Positions 17,050 to 26,080 of a stretch of DNA of 64,000 nt are shown here, piece by piece. The stretch's first letter is position 1. Each line of letters starts with the position of its first letter. The notes beneath the pieces were generated by a model. That model had not been told where the DNA came from and did no database searches. It worked only from the letters and a program-made list of their open reading frames with translations. The stretch is from Micromonospora gifhornensis. GTDB lineage: Bacteria; Actinomycetota; Actinomycetes; Mycobacteriales; Micromonosporaceae. The stretch covers positions 43,471-107,470 of the forward strand of contig NZ_BOPA01000035.1 in assembly GCF_016863515.1 (NCBI RefSeq), read 5' to 3'. Position numbers and translations under genes: made by a program.

Positions 17050-17433
17050 CTACTCCCACGCCTGGGATCGAGACTCGAAGGTCTCCGGATCGCTGTGGCA
17101 CGGGATGACGCACACGAGGTGACCGCCCGGAGCCCGCAATGTCACGCACTCCAACCAGCGGCCGACCTCGACGGCACCGAGGGAGATCAGTCGACGCGTC
17201 TCGGCCTCGACGTCGTCGGTCTCGATGTCGAGGTGGTACCGAGCCTGGTCGTCCACGGCCTGCACCGCCAGGATCAGTCCCGGCAACGCCCTGTGCAGAG
17301 CGGTGAACTGCTCCTCCTCGGGAACTGGATGTGCCGGCACGCCAAGGGCTTTCGACCAGAAGGCGGCAGCTGCTGGTGCCGCATCGCGGGGTGCGTCGAT
17401 CAGGATCGTCGAGAGTCTGCTGCGATGTGCCAC
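17050..17433 (-). CDS. VOC/glyoxalase-fold family protein
   Basis: A 127-residue single-domain VOC protein: an N-terminal TILIDAPRDAAPAAAAFWSKAL, paired strands with YHLDIETDDVEAETRRLISLGA, and a C-terminal TLRAPGGHLVCVIP. Such proteins bind metals or small molecules (glyoxalase, dioxygenase, antibiotic-binding). Of the usual metal ligands, only a His in the second strand pair is obvious. It reads from its own promoter in the adjacent non-coding region. No functional partner is apparent, so the specific role is unknown. Confidence 0.75.
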   Translation of the reverse strand: MAHRSRLSTILIDAPRDAAPAAAAFWSKALGVPAHPVPEEEQFTALHRALPGLILAVQAVDDQARYHLDIETDDVEAETRRLISLGAVEVGRWLECVTLRAPGGHLVCVIPCHSDPETFESRSQAWE

Positions 17434-18417
17434 GATCGACCATTATCCACGTCTACCTCAAGATTCATGCCCCTCGCCATGACCACCTGCTGGGACGACG
17501 CGCGCGGCCACGGCCGTCCCGCACGGTGTCCCCACCGGCCTGCCCCGGTCTCGCTGCCGTTAACCAGAACGTAACGAAGCACCACCAGCAGATTCATCCA
17601 ATCAGCGGCGACAATGTGGTCCACCACGACTCCAGGGCGCCCCGGCCGCTTTCACGGCCGCCGGCTATTTGATCTTGTCGAATTGCCCAGAATGGCCCCT
17701 GATCCCGGATTTGCCTGCCGCCGAGCGCAAGCGGCACGAGCGCAGCAGTCGGCGGAATCCTACGGCCGGAGCGGTCTGGACTAGCACTGCGGACCGGGCG
17801 TAGCATGCTCCAGAGAAATCGATCAGTCGATCGCCGCTGGTAAATGTTGACAGCGGAACGGGGGAGGTATTGTTCTATGCGTTACCACCGGAGCCTGACC
17901 TTACTCGCGCTGCTATAGCGCCACATCATTTGGTTCTGATCAGGGTCTCTTGAGGAGCCGGCGAAACAATACGGTTAGAGTCTGGCCGCTCTTCGCGACC
18001 CTGTTTTCCTGATGTCGACTGATGCGCGCCGACCGACCTGCGGCGGCCCGCATCTCCCATTCGGTCCGGTCACACCGAGCCGCCGGCAGGACCGCTGGCA
18101 TCGCGCCCGGCACCGGATCCGGATCCACGCTCACGCCGGGCACCCTCGCTGATCGGGCGGGACGGTCGACCAGGCACCTTGACAGCGCTTCCGGCCGTCG
18201 CCGGGCCAGCGACCTCGTCAACACACGGCCCGACACGCCGATCGTGTCAGAGCCGGCCATGCACCGAGTCGAGCAGCAACCTACCGCGCCAGCTCGGCCT
18301 GCGACCTGCTGGGTCGCCGGCCGCCGCGCGCACTGAAGCGATTCACCGACAACTGGAGCAGCAGGCCCGCGAAAGGCCTGTTGCACACGGGCACCCAGAT
18401 GAGAGGGAAACGCGAAC
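17434..18417. other. Long non-coding region before the lipid-type operon
   Basis: A stretch of 984 bases without a supported gene except a 13-codon ORF at 17877-17918. It contains the VOC promoter and a long leader for the alpha-oxoamine synthase operon. The part from 17570 to 17960 is less GC-rich than the genes around it. Short dyads such as CGATCAGTCGATCG near 17820 are present. Longer open frames here lack ribosome sites and family resemblance. Confidence 0.5.
17877..17918 (+). CDS. Candidate 13-residue leader peptide containing a TTA codon
   Basis: ATG at 17877 follows GGGGGAGG with a 9-base gap, a strong ribosome site standing alone in a non-coding region. The peptide would be MRYHRSLTLLALL, ending in TAG at 17916-17918. 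It has one TTA and one CTA leucine codon, both rare in this genome. It may be a leader ORF controlling the operon 500 bases downstream, or a chance ORF. There is no homology that I recognise. Confidence 0.3.
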   Translation: MRYHRSLTLLALL

Positions 18418-19602
18418 GTGGTGACAGTGGACATCTTTGGCCGCTGCCGGTCATACACCGAGAGCCGGGAGGCGCGCGAGGCCGGCCTTTACCCGTACTT
18501 CACCCCTTTCGGGGGGCAGGACGCGACGGTCGCGCAGACCGTGGACGGCGAGATTCTGATGTGCGGCTCGAACAACTACCTCGGGCTGACCTCCGACCCG
18601 CGGGTCAAAGCGGCGGCGCAGGCCGCGATCGAGGAGTACGGGTCGTCGCGCACGGGATCGCGACTCCTCAACGGCAATACGCCACTGCACGAGGAGTTGG
18701 AGCACGAGCTGGCCGATTTCCTCGGCATGCCGGCCGCACTTGTTTTTCCGACCGGTTATCAGGCAAATGTCGGCGTGATCGCGTCGCTGGTGTCGCGCCA
18801 CGACGTGGTCATCCTCGACCGCGAGGCGCACGCCTCGGTCTACGACGGCTGCGGCATGAGCCGGGCCCGGACGCGGCGGTTCGCCCACAACGACATGGAT
18901 GACCTGGAACGGCAGTTGGCCTCCGTGCCCTCGGACGCCGGCCGGCTGGTCATCGTGGACGGGGTCTACTCGATGGCCGGCGACCTGTGCCCGCTGGACG
19001 AGGTGGTACGGCTGTGCCGGCGGTACGGCGCACGCCTGCTCGTCGACGACGCGCACGGCATCGGTGTGCTGGCCGAGGGGCGGGGTACCAGCGCACATTT
19101 CGGCGTCACCGACGAGGTCGACCTCATCACGGTCACCTTCAGCAAGTCGCTGGCGTCGATCGGCGGCGCGGTGCTCGGTCCGTCGGATGTCATCGAGTAC
19201 CTGCGCCACCACGCGCGCAGCCTCATCTTCAGCGCCTCCGCCACACCGGCCAACCTGGCCGCCGCGTACGCCGCGTTGCGCATCCTGCGGGCGCAGCCGT
19301 GGCTGTGCCGGCAGGCGGTGGAGAACGCGTCCTACGTACGTCGCGAACTCGCCGCCCTGGGTTACGACCCGATCCCGAGCGAGACGCCGATCGTGTCGGT
19401 ACGGCTCGACGGCGTGCCACACACCCTGCGCGCGTGGCGCAGCCTGTTGGACCGCGGCGTGTACGTCAACGCGGTGGTCCCACCGGCGGCGTCGCCCCGG
19501 CTGCGGGCGAGCTTCTCCACCACGCACACCCCTGAGCAGCTCAAGCGCGTCGTCGCCGCGTTCGCCGAAGTCCGCGACCTGATGCCCCTGGAGGACCGAT
19601 GA
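18418..19602 (+). CDS. Alpha-oxoamine synthase family PLP enzyme (KBL/BioF/serine palmitoyltransferase-like)
   Basis: A 394-residue fold-type I PLP enzyme. Alpha-oxoamine synthases condense an amino acid with an acyl thioester, losing CO2, to give an aminoketone. Visible marks are SNNYLGL (51-57), GSRTGSRLLNG-like glycine loop (76-86), the stacking His138 in DREAHAS, DDAHGIGVL (210-218) and the Schiff-base Lys243 in TFSKSLASIGG. The GTG at 18418 has GAGAGGGA upstream. It opens an operon with ATGA overlaps. A following NAD-dependent SDR and a lipid kinase make an aminoketone lipid (sphingoid-like) product attractive, but KBL, BioF and ALAS activities cannot be excluded from sequence. Confidence 0.83.
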   Translation: MVTVDIFGRCRSYTESREAREAGLYPYFTPFGGQDATVAQTVDGEILMCGSNNYLGLTSDPRVKAAAQAAIEEYGSSRTGSRLLNGNTPLHEELEHELADFLGMPAALVFPTGYQANVGVIASLVSRHDVVILDREAHASVYDGCGMSRARTRRFAHNDMDDLERQLASVPSDAGRLVIVDGVYSMAGDLCPLDEVVRLCRRYGARLLVDDAHGIGVLAEGRGTSAHFGVTDEVDLITVTFSKSLASIGGAVLGPSDVIEYLRHHARSLIFSASATPANLAAAYAALRILRAQPWLCRQAVENASYVRRELAALGYDPIPSETPIVSVRLDGVPHTLRAWRSLLDRGVYVNAVVPPAASPRLRASFSTTHTPEQLKRVVAAFAEVRDLMPLEDR

Positions 19603-20585
19603 CCGTCAGCCAGCTCGAACCCACAGTCACGATCCGGGATCAGGCGGTGGCCTGGGCGCGGATGTGGCGGCTGCACTTCGTGCCCTTCTCGCTGTCGGCC
19701 GGTCTGGTCGGCATGACCGCGCCGCCGCTGGGGGCCAGCGCCGCGAGCATCGTGATCGGGCTGCTGTTCTGCACCCTCGGATACGGCGTCGGAGTGGTCA
19801 TCAACGACTGGTTCGACCGCAAGGCCGATGCGGTCAACGCACCGGACCGCCCGTTCGTCACCGGGCTGATAAACCCCCACGTCGGCCTGGGCCTGACGCT
19901 CGCGTTCTCCACCGCCCTGATGGTGGTCGCCATCGTCGTCGCACCGACGCTGGCGCTGTGGAGTGTCATCGCGATCGGCGGGCATCTGGTCTACTCCTGG
20001 ACCAAGCGCATCCCGATGCTGGGCAACGTCGTCAACGGCATCGACATGGCACTGTTCACGGTGCTCGGCGCGGTGGCCGTACGACCCGACGCCGGATGGC
20101 TCGACATCCCGGCGGTCACCTGGTTCCAGACGGCGCTCGTCGCGGTCGTGTTCAGCGGCTTCTGCCTCGTCGGGTACTTCAAGGACATCGAGGGCGACCG
20201 GGTCGCCGGTTACCGCACGCTGCCGGTGGCCATCGGCACCGGCGCCTCCGCCCGGATCGCCGTCGTGTTCCCGGTCGTGGCGGTCGTGGCCGCCGGCGCG
20301 GCCGCCGTGGCCGACGCCGACCGTACGGGTGCCTATGCCCAGGTCGTCTTCTGGGCGCTGCTCGTCGCGGCCGCGCTCGGGTTCACGCAGAGCCTCGTGA
20401 CGCTCATCCGGACACCGGACACCCGGGCGTACGAGGCGCTGGTCTGGTTCATCCGGGCGACCACCCTGTTCTTCCTGTCGCTCGGCGCGCTGCACCGGCC
20501 GACCCTGTTCCTCGTCGTCGCCGTTCCGATGATGGTCTATCTGGAGCTGACGCTGCGCGCGACCCGATCGTCCCGGCAGGCGTGA
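19599..20585 (+). CDS. UbiA-family prenyltransferase
   Basis: A 328-residue integral membrane enzyme with about eight to nine hydrophobic helices. Both Asp-rich Mg-diphosphate motifs are present: NDWFDRKAD (69-77) followed by the typical AVNAPDRPFVTG, and DIEGD (196-200) in YFKDIEGDRVAGYRTLP. UbiA enzymes transfer a prenyl group from a prenyl diphosphate to an aromatic, glycerol phosphate or sugar acceptor inside the membrane. The ATG overlaps the stop of the alpha-oxoamine synthase, showing tight coupling. The acceptor cannot be deduced; the neighbours suggest a lipid-like scaffold. Confidence 0.87.
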   Translation: MTVSQLEPTVTIRDQAVAWARMWRLHFVPFSLSAGLVGMTAPPLGASAASIVIGLLFCTLGYGVGVVINDWFDRKADAVNAPDRPFVTGLINPHVGLGLTLAFSTALMVVAIVVAPTLALWSVIAIGGHLVYSWTKRIPMLGNVVNGIDMALFTVLGAVAVRPDAGWLDIPAVTWFQTALVAVVFSGFCLVGYFKDIEGDRVAGYRTLPVAIGTGASARIAVVFPVVAVVAAGAAAVADADRTGAYAQVVFWALLVAAALGFTQSLVTLIRTPDTRAYEALVWFIRATTLFFLSLGALHRPTLFLVVAVPMMVYLELTLRATRSSRQA

Positions 20586-20586
20586 C

Positions 20587-21636
20587 GTGACCTCCACCGC
20601 CTGGAACCGGCTCTCCCTGGACGCGGCGGAGGGCAGCCTGATCACCGCGATACGCGAGTGCATGGTCCGGTCGCCGCGGCAACTCAACAACGCCTTCGAG
20701 GCCGATGCCGAACTACTCGATCTGGGTGCCGCCGGGCTCCTGGCGATGACGGTCGACACGTTGAACAACGGAGCCGAACTCGCCACCGTCAGCACGCCGT
20801 ACGCGAAGGGGTGGTTGACCACCACCGTCAGCGTCAGTGACCTCGCCGCGGTGGCCGCCGACCCGGTCGCCGTTCTGGTTTCCTGCTCGCTGCGCCGCGA
20901 CAAGTGGACCCTCGAGGACGCCCGCGAGTTCGGGCGCGGCGCGTCCGACGCCGCGCAACGGTACGGCTGTCACATCGTGGGTGGCGACACCAACTGGGCC
21001 GACGAGGAGAGCTTCACCTCGTGCGCCCTCGGAACCGTCCCGCGCGGATCGGTGCTGAGCCGGGTCGGCGCTCGGCCCGGCGACGCGCTGTACGTGACCG
21101 GCCCGATCGGCGCCGGCAACGCGGCCGGGTTCCGTGCCCTGGCCCTGGGCGGTACGGCGGCAGGCGAGCCGTGGTTGCCGCAGGCGCGGGTGGCCGCGGC
21201 CGAACCCCTACGCCGGTACGGCCGGGCGTGCATCGACACCAGTGACGGGTTGTTGAGCGCAGCGGTCAGCCTCGCCGAGCTCAACGGTCTGGGGGTCGAG
21301 GTGGTGCTGCGCGACGAGGTGTACGCGCCGGTCGTCTCCGCCATCGCCGAGTCGACGCACCTGCCGCGGTGGTGTTCGGCTGCTGCGGAGTGGGGCGAGT
21401 TCGAACTGCTGTACGCGGTCGATCCCGCCGACGCGGACCGCTGCGCCGAGGCGCTGTCGGAGCGCGGTCTGCGCCCCATCCACGTGGGGCAGCTCGTCGC
21501 CGGCGCGGAGCTGCTGCTGGTCGACGAGTCGGGCGATCGCCGGCAACTGCGGGACCTGCTGCTGCGCATGCGGGCACTCGACCCGGCCGGGTCGTTACTG
21601 GCCGACCTGCGTGCCCTGCTGGCGGAAGGCGTCTGA
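20587..21636 (+). CDS. ThiL/AIR-synthase-related protein (PurM-like ATP-binding fold)
   Basis: A 349-residue protein starting with GTG one base after the previous stop. It resembles the PurM/ThiL/SelD superfamily: AMTVDTLNNG near the N-terminus (metal/ATP site), YGCHIVGGDTN (about residues 130-140), YVTGPIGAGNAAGFRAL, and ACIDTSDGLLSAAVSLAELNG, which matches the ThiL-type DxSDGL block. Thiamine-phosphate kinase activity is unlikely to be its role inside this operon; a dedicated ATP-dependent phosphotransfer or amidation on the pathway intermediate is more likely (inference). One TTA codon lies at 21595-21597 near the C-terminus. It overlaps the SDR gene by TGATG. Confidence 0.75.
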   Translation: MTSTAWNRLSLDAAEGSLITAIRECMVRSPRQLNNAFEADAELLDLGAAGLLAMTVDTLNNGAELATVSTPYAKGWLTTTVSVSDLAAVAADPVAVLVSCSLRRDKWTLEDAREFGRGASDAAQRYGCHIVGGDTNWADEESFTSCALGTVPRGSVLSRVGARPGDALYVTGPIGAGNAAGFRALALGGTAAGEPWLPQARVAAAEPLRRYGRACIDTSDGLLSAAVSLAELNGLGVEVVLRDEVYAPVVSAIAESTHLPRWCSAAAEWGEFELLYAVDPADADRCAEALSERGLRPIHVGQLVAGAELLLVDESGDRRQLRDLLLRMRALDPAGSLLADLRALLAEGV

Positions 21637-22625
21637 TGGGGTCGGGAGTCGCGCTGGTCACGGGGGTCACCGGCTGTGTCGGCCGGGCGGTCGCCGCCGC
21701 GCTTCGGGACAAGGGCTGGTCGGTACGGGGGCTGGTGCGGGCGCCCGTACCGGACGCGACGTACGAGGCGCACGTCGGTGACCTGACCGATCCGGAGTCG
21801 CTGCGCGGCTCCTGCACAGGTGTGGAACTCGTGGTGCACGCGGGCGCCGATCTGACCGACTGGCGGCCCGGCCGTCGTATCTGGCGGGTGAACCAGGACG
21901 GCACCCGCGCGATGTTGGACGAGGCGCGGCGCTGCGGTGTCTCCCGATTCGTCTACCTGAGCACCGTCGACGTCTTCGGTTTCGATGCGGCGAAGGTCAT
22001 CGACGAGGCGTCGGCGCGGCGGGTACCGCGATATCCGTACCCACGGTCGAAGGCGGCCGGGGAGGACCTGGCGTGGTCGTACCACGGCAACGGTCTGGAC
22101 GTCACGGTGGTGTACCCGACCTGGGTGTTCGGCCCCGGCGACCGCAATCTCCTGCCCGAGTTGGTGCGTGGTCTGCGCGACGACAAGCTCGTTCAGTTCG
22201 ATCGCGGCGCACCCCCGATCGAGCTGACCTACAGCGTGAACCTGGCCGACGCGATCGTGCTGGCCGGCACCACCCCCGGCGGCGCGGGTGGCCGGTTCAT
22301 CGTGGGTGACTCCTACGGTCTGACCCTGGGGCAGTTGTTCGCCGCGGTGGCCGAGCGGATCGGGGCACGGCCGCCGACCTTCTCCATCCCGTTCGGCGCG
22401 GCACTGGCCGCCGGAGCGCTGTCCGAACTGGCCGGGCTGGCCGGCATCGGCACCGGCTCCGGGCGGCCGCTGATCACCCGCTACGCGGTGCGGTCCGTCG
22501 CCGGGGGGATGCGGTACGACGTCGGTCGGATCCGGTCGATCGGCTACTCCCCCCGGTTCGGCTTCGCGGAGGCACTGAGCCGCAGCCTGGCGGAGCTGGA
22601 GATGGAGCATTCGCATGGCCGGTGA
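21636..22625 (+). CDS. Extended SDR, NAD(P)-dependent epimerase/dehydratase family
   Basis: A 329-residue extended short-chain dehydrogenase. The Rossmann start is VTGVTGCVGRAVA (8-20). The catalytic Tyr135 and Lys139 are in YPRSK, and the upstream catalytic-region segment VYLSTVDVFG is present. The C-terminal region fits 3-beta-hydroxysteroid dehydrogenase and dihydroflavonol reductase relatives. This broad group also contains the bacterial 3-keto-sphinganine reductase CerR. Following an alpha-oxoamine synthase, reduction of the new ketone is a natural role, stated as inference. The ATG is chosen at the TGATG overlap with the previous gene; longer in-frame starts run through that gene. Confidence 0.83.
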   Translation: MGSGVALVTGVTGCVGRAVAAALRDKGWSVRGLVRAPVPDATYEAHVGDLTDPESLRGSCTGVELVVHAGADLTDWRPGRRIWRVNQDGTRAMLDEARRCGVSRFVYLSTVDVFGFDAAKVIDEASARRVPRYPYPRSKAAGEDLAWSYHGNGLDVTVVYPTWVFGPGDRNLLPELVRGLRDDKLVQFDRGAPPIELTYSVNLADAIVLAGTTPGGAGGRFIVGDSYGLTLGQLFAAVAERIGARPPTFSIPFGAALAAGALSELAGLAGIGTGSGRPLITRYAVRSVAGGMRYDVGRIRSIGYSPRFGFAEALSRSLAELEMEHSHGR

Positions 22626-23532
22626 GCACGACCGGGTCGTCTGCATCGTCAACCCCGCGTCGGGTGTCCGGCGCAGGCGCACGATCGCGCGGCGGCTCGC
22701 CGCGGAACTCCCCGAAGCGCAGTGCTGGTTCACCCGCCACCCCGGACACGGCGTCGCCCTCGGGCGGCAGGCAGTCGAGGACGGGTACGCCACGGTGGTG
22801 GCGGTTGGCGGCGACGGCACGCTCTCCGAGGTCGCCAACGGGATCCTGACGGCGGGTGGGGAGAAGGTGCGGCTGGCGTACGTGCCGGCCGGCACCTGCA
22901 ACGACTTCGCTCGCGGCCAGCGGCCCGTCAGCAACCTCGGTGGCCTGCTCGACCGCACCCAGGACCGGGAAACCGACGTGGGTACGGTGACCTTCACCCG
23001 GCCCGACGGCACCCGGGACCACAGGTATTTCCTCGTCAGCTGCACGGTCGGGCTGATCAGCGTGATCGGTCAGCGGTTCACCGAGAAGACCCCGGTCAAC
23101 CGGGTGCTCAAGCGGCTCAGCCTCCAACTCGCCGAGACGGCGTCCAGCGTCCGGACGCTCACCGGCTGGCGGCCCGTCGCCGTGCGGCTGGAACTCGACG
23201 GCGAACCGTCCGACCAGGTCATCACCAATCTCGCCGTGCTCAAGGTGCCGTACTTCGCCGGCGGGCTGACGTTCGGTCACGCGCAGCCGCCGCAGGCGGG
23301 TCGTCTGGACGCGGTGCGGGTGGCCGGCGTCGGCCGCCTGGGCGTCGTCGGGCTCATGTGGCAGGTGTTCCGCGGTGCCGCCGCGGGGCACCCGGCGATC
23401 CACCGTCAGGAGGTTCGCCGCGTGCGCATCGACGCAGACAGCCCGTTGCCCGTGGAGGTCGACGGCGAGTTGGTCGGATTCACCCCGGCCGAGTTCTCGG
23501 TGCATCCGTCCTGCCTCAAGACGGTGGTCTGA
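22615..23532 (+). CDS. Diacylglycerol-kinase-like lipid kinase (YegS/BmrU/DagK family)
   Basis: A 305-residue protein with the family hallmarks: CIVNPASGVRRRR at the N-terminus, VAVGGDGTLSEVANGI (GGDGT at 65-69), YVPAGTCNDFARG as the nucleotide-proximal loop, and a beta-rich C-terminal domain ending VEVDGELVGFTPAEFSV. Members phosphorylate lipid hydroxyls using ATP, including diacylglycerol, sphingosine and ceramide in related enzymes. The gene overlaps the SDR gene by 11 bases. In an operon that starts with an aminoketone-forming enzyme it may phosphorylate a long-chain base or a prenylated lipid. Confidence 0.85.
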   Translation: MAGEHDRVVCIVNPASGVRRRRTIARRLAAELPEAQCWFTRHPGHGVALGRQAVEDGYATVVAVGGDGTLSEVANGILTAGGEKVRLAYVPAGTCNDFARGQRPVSNLGGLLDRTQDRETDVGTVTFTRPDGTRDHRYFLVSCTVGLISVIGQRFTEKTPVNRVLKRLSLQLAETASSVRTLTGWRPVAVRLELDGEPSDQVITNLAVLKVPYFAGGLTFGHAQPPQAGRLDAVRVAGVGRLGVVGLMWQVFRGAAAGHPAIHRQEVRRVRIDADSPLPVEVDGELVGFTPAEFSVHPSCLKTVV

Positions 23533-23551
23533 ATCCCGTAAGGAGCGACAC

Positions 23552-24868
23552 GTGCCTGCCTCGAAGACGTTCCACATCGGACTGGTGGTGCCCGACTACA
23601 CCGGTCAGCTCAGCCCCATGGCCACGCTGGGCCGAGAACTGCTTCGCCGCGGTCACCGGGTCACCCTGGTCTCCCTGCCGGACGCCGGCACGAAGTCGTT
23701 CACGGCCATGTTCCCCTTCGCCCCGTTCGGCGAGCGCGAGTTTCCGGTCGGCTCGCTGGCCCGCTTCTCCGCGGAGCAGGGCCGGCTGACCGGCCTGGCC
23801 GCGATCCGCTTCATCGTCCGCGGGTATGTGCGCGAGGTCGAGGTCCTCCTGCGGGACCTGCCGGTCCTGGTGGAGAAGCACGGCATGGACGCACTGCTGG
23901 TGGACCAGGTCTACGGGGCAGGCAACTCGGTCGCCGAGCACCTCGACATTCCGGTGGTGAACGTGTGCAACGCGCTGGCCCTGAACACCGAGCCGGGGGT
24001 ACCGCCGTTCATGACGGCGTGGCCGTACCACCCTTCGCCGCTCGCGCGGGTGCGCAACATGCTGGGCGACCAGGTCATCGCCTGGGTCATCCGGCCGGTG
24101 CTGCACCGGATCAACGAACGTCGCGTCGCCTGGGGCCTGCCGCCGGTCAAGGGCGTGAACGACGGTTCGGACCTCGCCCAGATCACCCAGCAGCCGCCCT
24201 TCTTCGACTTCCCGCGCACCCGGCTGCCGGACTGGTTCCACTACACCGGGCCTTTCCACGACGAGGACAGCACCGAGCCGGTCTCGTTTCCGTGGGACAA
24301 GCTCGACGACCGCCCGTTGATCTACGCGTCGATGGGCACCCTCCAGAACCGCCTCCCCGGCATCTTCCCGGCGATCGCCGAGGCGTGTGCCGGACGCGAC
24401 GCGCAGCTGGTCATCTCGCTGGGTAGCACCGACATCGAGCCCCCGACCGGCCTCGCCGGCAACCCGATCGTGGTCCGGTACGCGCCACAGCTCGACCTGC
24501 TGGCGCGGGCGTCTCTCGTCATCACGCACGCCGGAATCAACACCGCTCTGGAGTCGCTGGCTCATGGCGTACCGATGGTCGCGTTGCCGGTGGGCAACGA
24601 CCAGCCGGGCGTGGCGGCCCGACTCAGGTACCTCGGCGTGGGCGAATTCATCCCGGTGCACCGGGTGACTGCGGCGCGGCTGCGGGCAGCCGTCGACAAG
24701 GTGAGCGGTGACCCCGCCTACCGGACGAAGGCGCAGCACTACCAGCGCCGGATCGCGGAGTCGGACGGGGTACGGCGCGCCGCCGACATCACGGAGCAGG
24801 CGTTCCGGACGCGCCGGCCGGTACGTCGACAGGAGTTGTCCGAGACCACGGAGGGTGGCCGCCGATGA
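23552..24868 (+). CDS. MGT/UGT-type glycosyltransferase (GT1-like)
   Basis: A 438-residue GT-B enzyme. The N-terminal half starts IGLVVPDYTGQLSPMATLG, the acceptor-domain loop. The C-terminal half has the UGT signature spread over VVRYAPQLDLLARASL, VITHAGINTALESLAHGVP and VALPVGNDQPGVAARL (about residues 310-355). It transfers a sugar from a nucleotide donor to a small-molecule or lipid acceptor. The GTG at 23552 lies 6 bases after AGGAG and leaves a 19-base gap from the lipid kinase; a start earlier in frame would run through that gene. It probably glycosylates the operon product. Confidence 0.87.
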   Translation: MPASKTFHIGLVVPDYTGQLSPMATLGRELLRRGHRVTLVSLPDAGTKSFTAMFPFAPFGEREFPVGSLARFSAEQGRLTGLAAIRFIVRGYVREVEVLLRDLPVLVEKHGMDALLVDQVYGAGNSVAEHLDIPVVNVCNALALNTEPGVPPFMTAWPYHPSPLARVRNMLGDQVIAWVIRPVLHRINERRVAWGLPPVKGVNDGSDLAQITQQPPFFDFPRTRLPDWFHYTGPFHDEDSTEPVSFPWDKLDDRPLIYASMGTLQNRLPGIFPAIAEACAGRDAQLVISLGSTDIEPPTGLAGNPIVVRYAPQLDLLARASLVITHAGINTALESLAHGVPMVALPVGNDQPGVAARLRYLGVGEFIPVHRVTAARLRAAVDKVSGDPAYRTKAQHYQRRIAESDGVRRAADITEQAFRTRRPVRRQELSETTEGGRR

Positions 24869-26061
24869 CAGCGCAGGCGGGACGCATGGCCCGGCAGTTG
24901 CCGACGCTCAACGGGTTGAGGGGGGTCGCGGCCGTCACGGTCTTCGTCTCCCACACGACGTTGTTCGGCTTCTTCGCCGACGAGCGGATCGACGACTGGT
25001 GGTACGCCGCCGTCAGCCGTACCGGATCTGCGGCCCTCGGCTTCTTCTTCATCCTCAGCGGTTTCGTGCTGACCTGGTCGGCCGCCGACCACGAGCCGAA
25101 ACGCCGGTTCTGGCGTCGCCGGGCCGCCCGGATCCTGCCGAACCACCTGGTCGTCTGCGCCGCGGTCATCGTGCTCATGATCCTGGCCCGCGGGGGCGCG
25201 CCGCTGTGGCCGACGCTGGCGAATCTCACGCTGGTGCAGAGCTGGGTCCCGAACGAGTTCATCTTCAACGGAATCAATCCACCGAGCTGGTCGCTGAGCT
25301 GCGAGATCTTCTTCTACGCGTCGTTCCCGTGGCTGCTCGCAGGGTTCCGGCGGCTCTCCGCTGCCTGGCTCTGGTCGATCGCCGGTGGCATCGTCGCCGC
25401 GATGCTGGCCGCACCCGCCTTCTCCACGGCGTTCCTTCCGGCCGAGCCGACGTACACCTACGCGGACGCCGCGTTTCCGCAGTTCTGGTTCGTACAGCAG
25501 TTCCCGTTGATCCGGATGCTGGACTTCGTCCTCGGGATCGTCATCGCCCTGCTCGTCATGCGGGGCAGGTGGTTCACGCTGGGCCTGCCCGCCGCCGCCC
25601 TGATCACGCTGGCCTTCTACGGCATCTCCCAGGTCGTACCGCTGCTCTACTCGGTGGTCGCGGCGATGGTCATCCCGCTGTCGTTGCTGGTGGCCGCCGC
25701 GGCGCGGGCGGACGTCGAGGGGCACCGCTCACCGCTGCGCGGGCGGGTCGCCGGCTGGCTGGGCGACACGTCCTTCGCCTTCTACCTCATTCACATCCTG
25801 GTGTTGTACGGCGCCAGCAACATCTCCCCGGACGGCTTCGGCGTCACCGCGGCGCTGGCCGTCATGGTCGGTGCCTACCTGGTCACGATCGGCCTGGCAT
25901 GGGTGCTGCACTCCGGCGTGGAACGGCCGATGATGCGCCGGTTCGCCGGGTCCAGATCCCGACGGCGCGCCGCCGGCCCGCACTCCGCTCCAGCGGTTGC
26001 CGTTCCGGCTGCCGTCGAGCCGCTGCCGGTCACGACGGACGATCGGGGCCACACCACCTAG
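24865..26061 (+). CDS. Acyltransferase-3 family membrane O-acyltransferase (OafA/YrhL-like)
   Basis: A 398-residue protein with about ten membrane helices. The family start is seen in LNGLRGVAAVTVFVSHTTL (catalytic-type His in the first helix region), followed by FFFILSGFVLTW and the RRRAARILPNH loop. Such enzymes acylate sugars or hydroxylated small molecules at the membrane. The ATG overlaps the glycosyltransferase stop, suggesting that the sugar added by that enzyme is acylated here. The C-terminal 45 residues are Pro/Ala-rich and cytoplasmic. It is the last gene of the overlapping operon and is convergent with the P450. Confidence 0.85.
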   Translation: MTAQAGRMARQLPTLNGLRGVAAVTVFVSHTTLFGFFADERIDDWWYAAVSRTGSAALGFFFILSGFVLTWSAADHEPKRRFWRRRAARILPNHLVVCAAVIVLMILARGGAPLWPTLANLTLVQSWVPNEFIFNGINPPSWSLSCEIFFYASFPWLLAGFRRLSAAWLWSIAGGIVAAMLAAPAFSTAFLPAEPTYTYADAAFPQFWFVQQFPLIRMLDFVLGIVIALLVMRGRWFTLGLPAAALITLAFYGISQVVPLLYSVVAAMVIPLSLLVAAAARADVEGHRSPLRGRVAGWLGDTSFAFYLIHILVLYGASNISPDGFGVTAALAVMVGAYLVTIGLAWVLHSGVERPMMRRFAGSRSRRRAAGPHSAPAVAVPAAVEPLPVTTDDRGHTT

Positions 26062-26080
26062 CGGCCGACGGCGGCCCAGC

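Noticed and set aside
17940..18458. A 172-codon minus-strand frame in the leader of the lipid operon
   Set aside because: No ribosome site of quality, Arg-rich translation without family likeness, and it would overlap the start of the alpha-oxoamine synthase.
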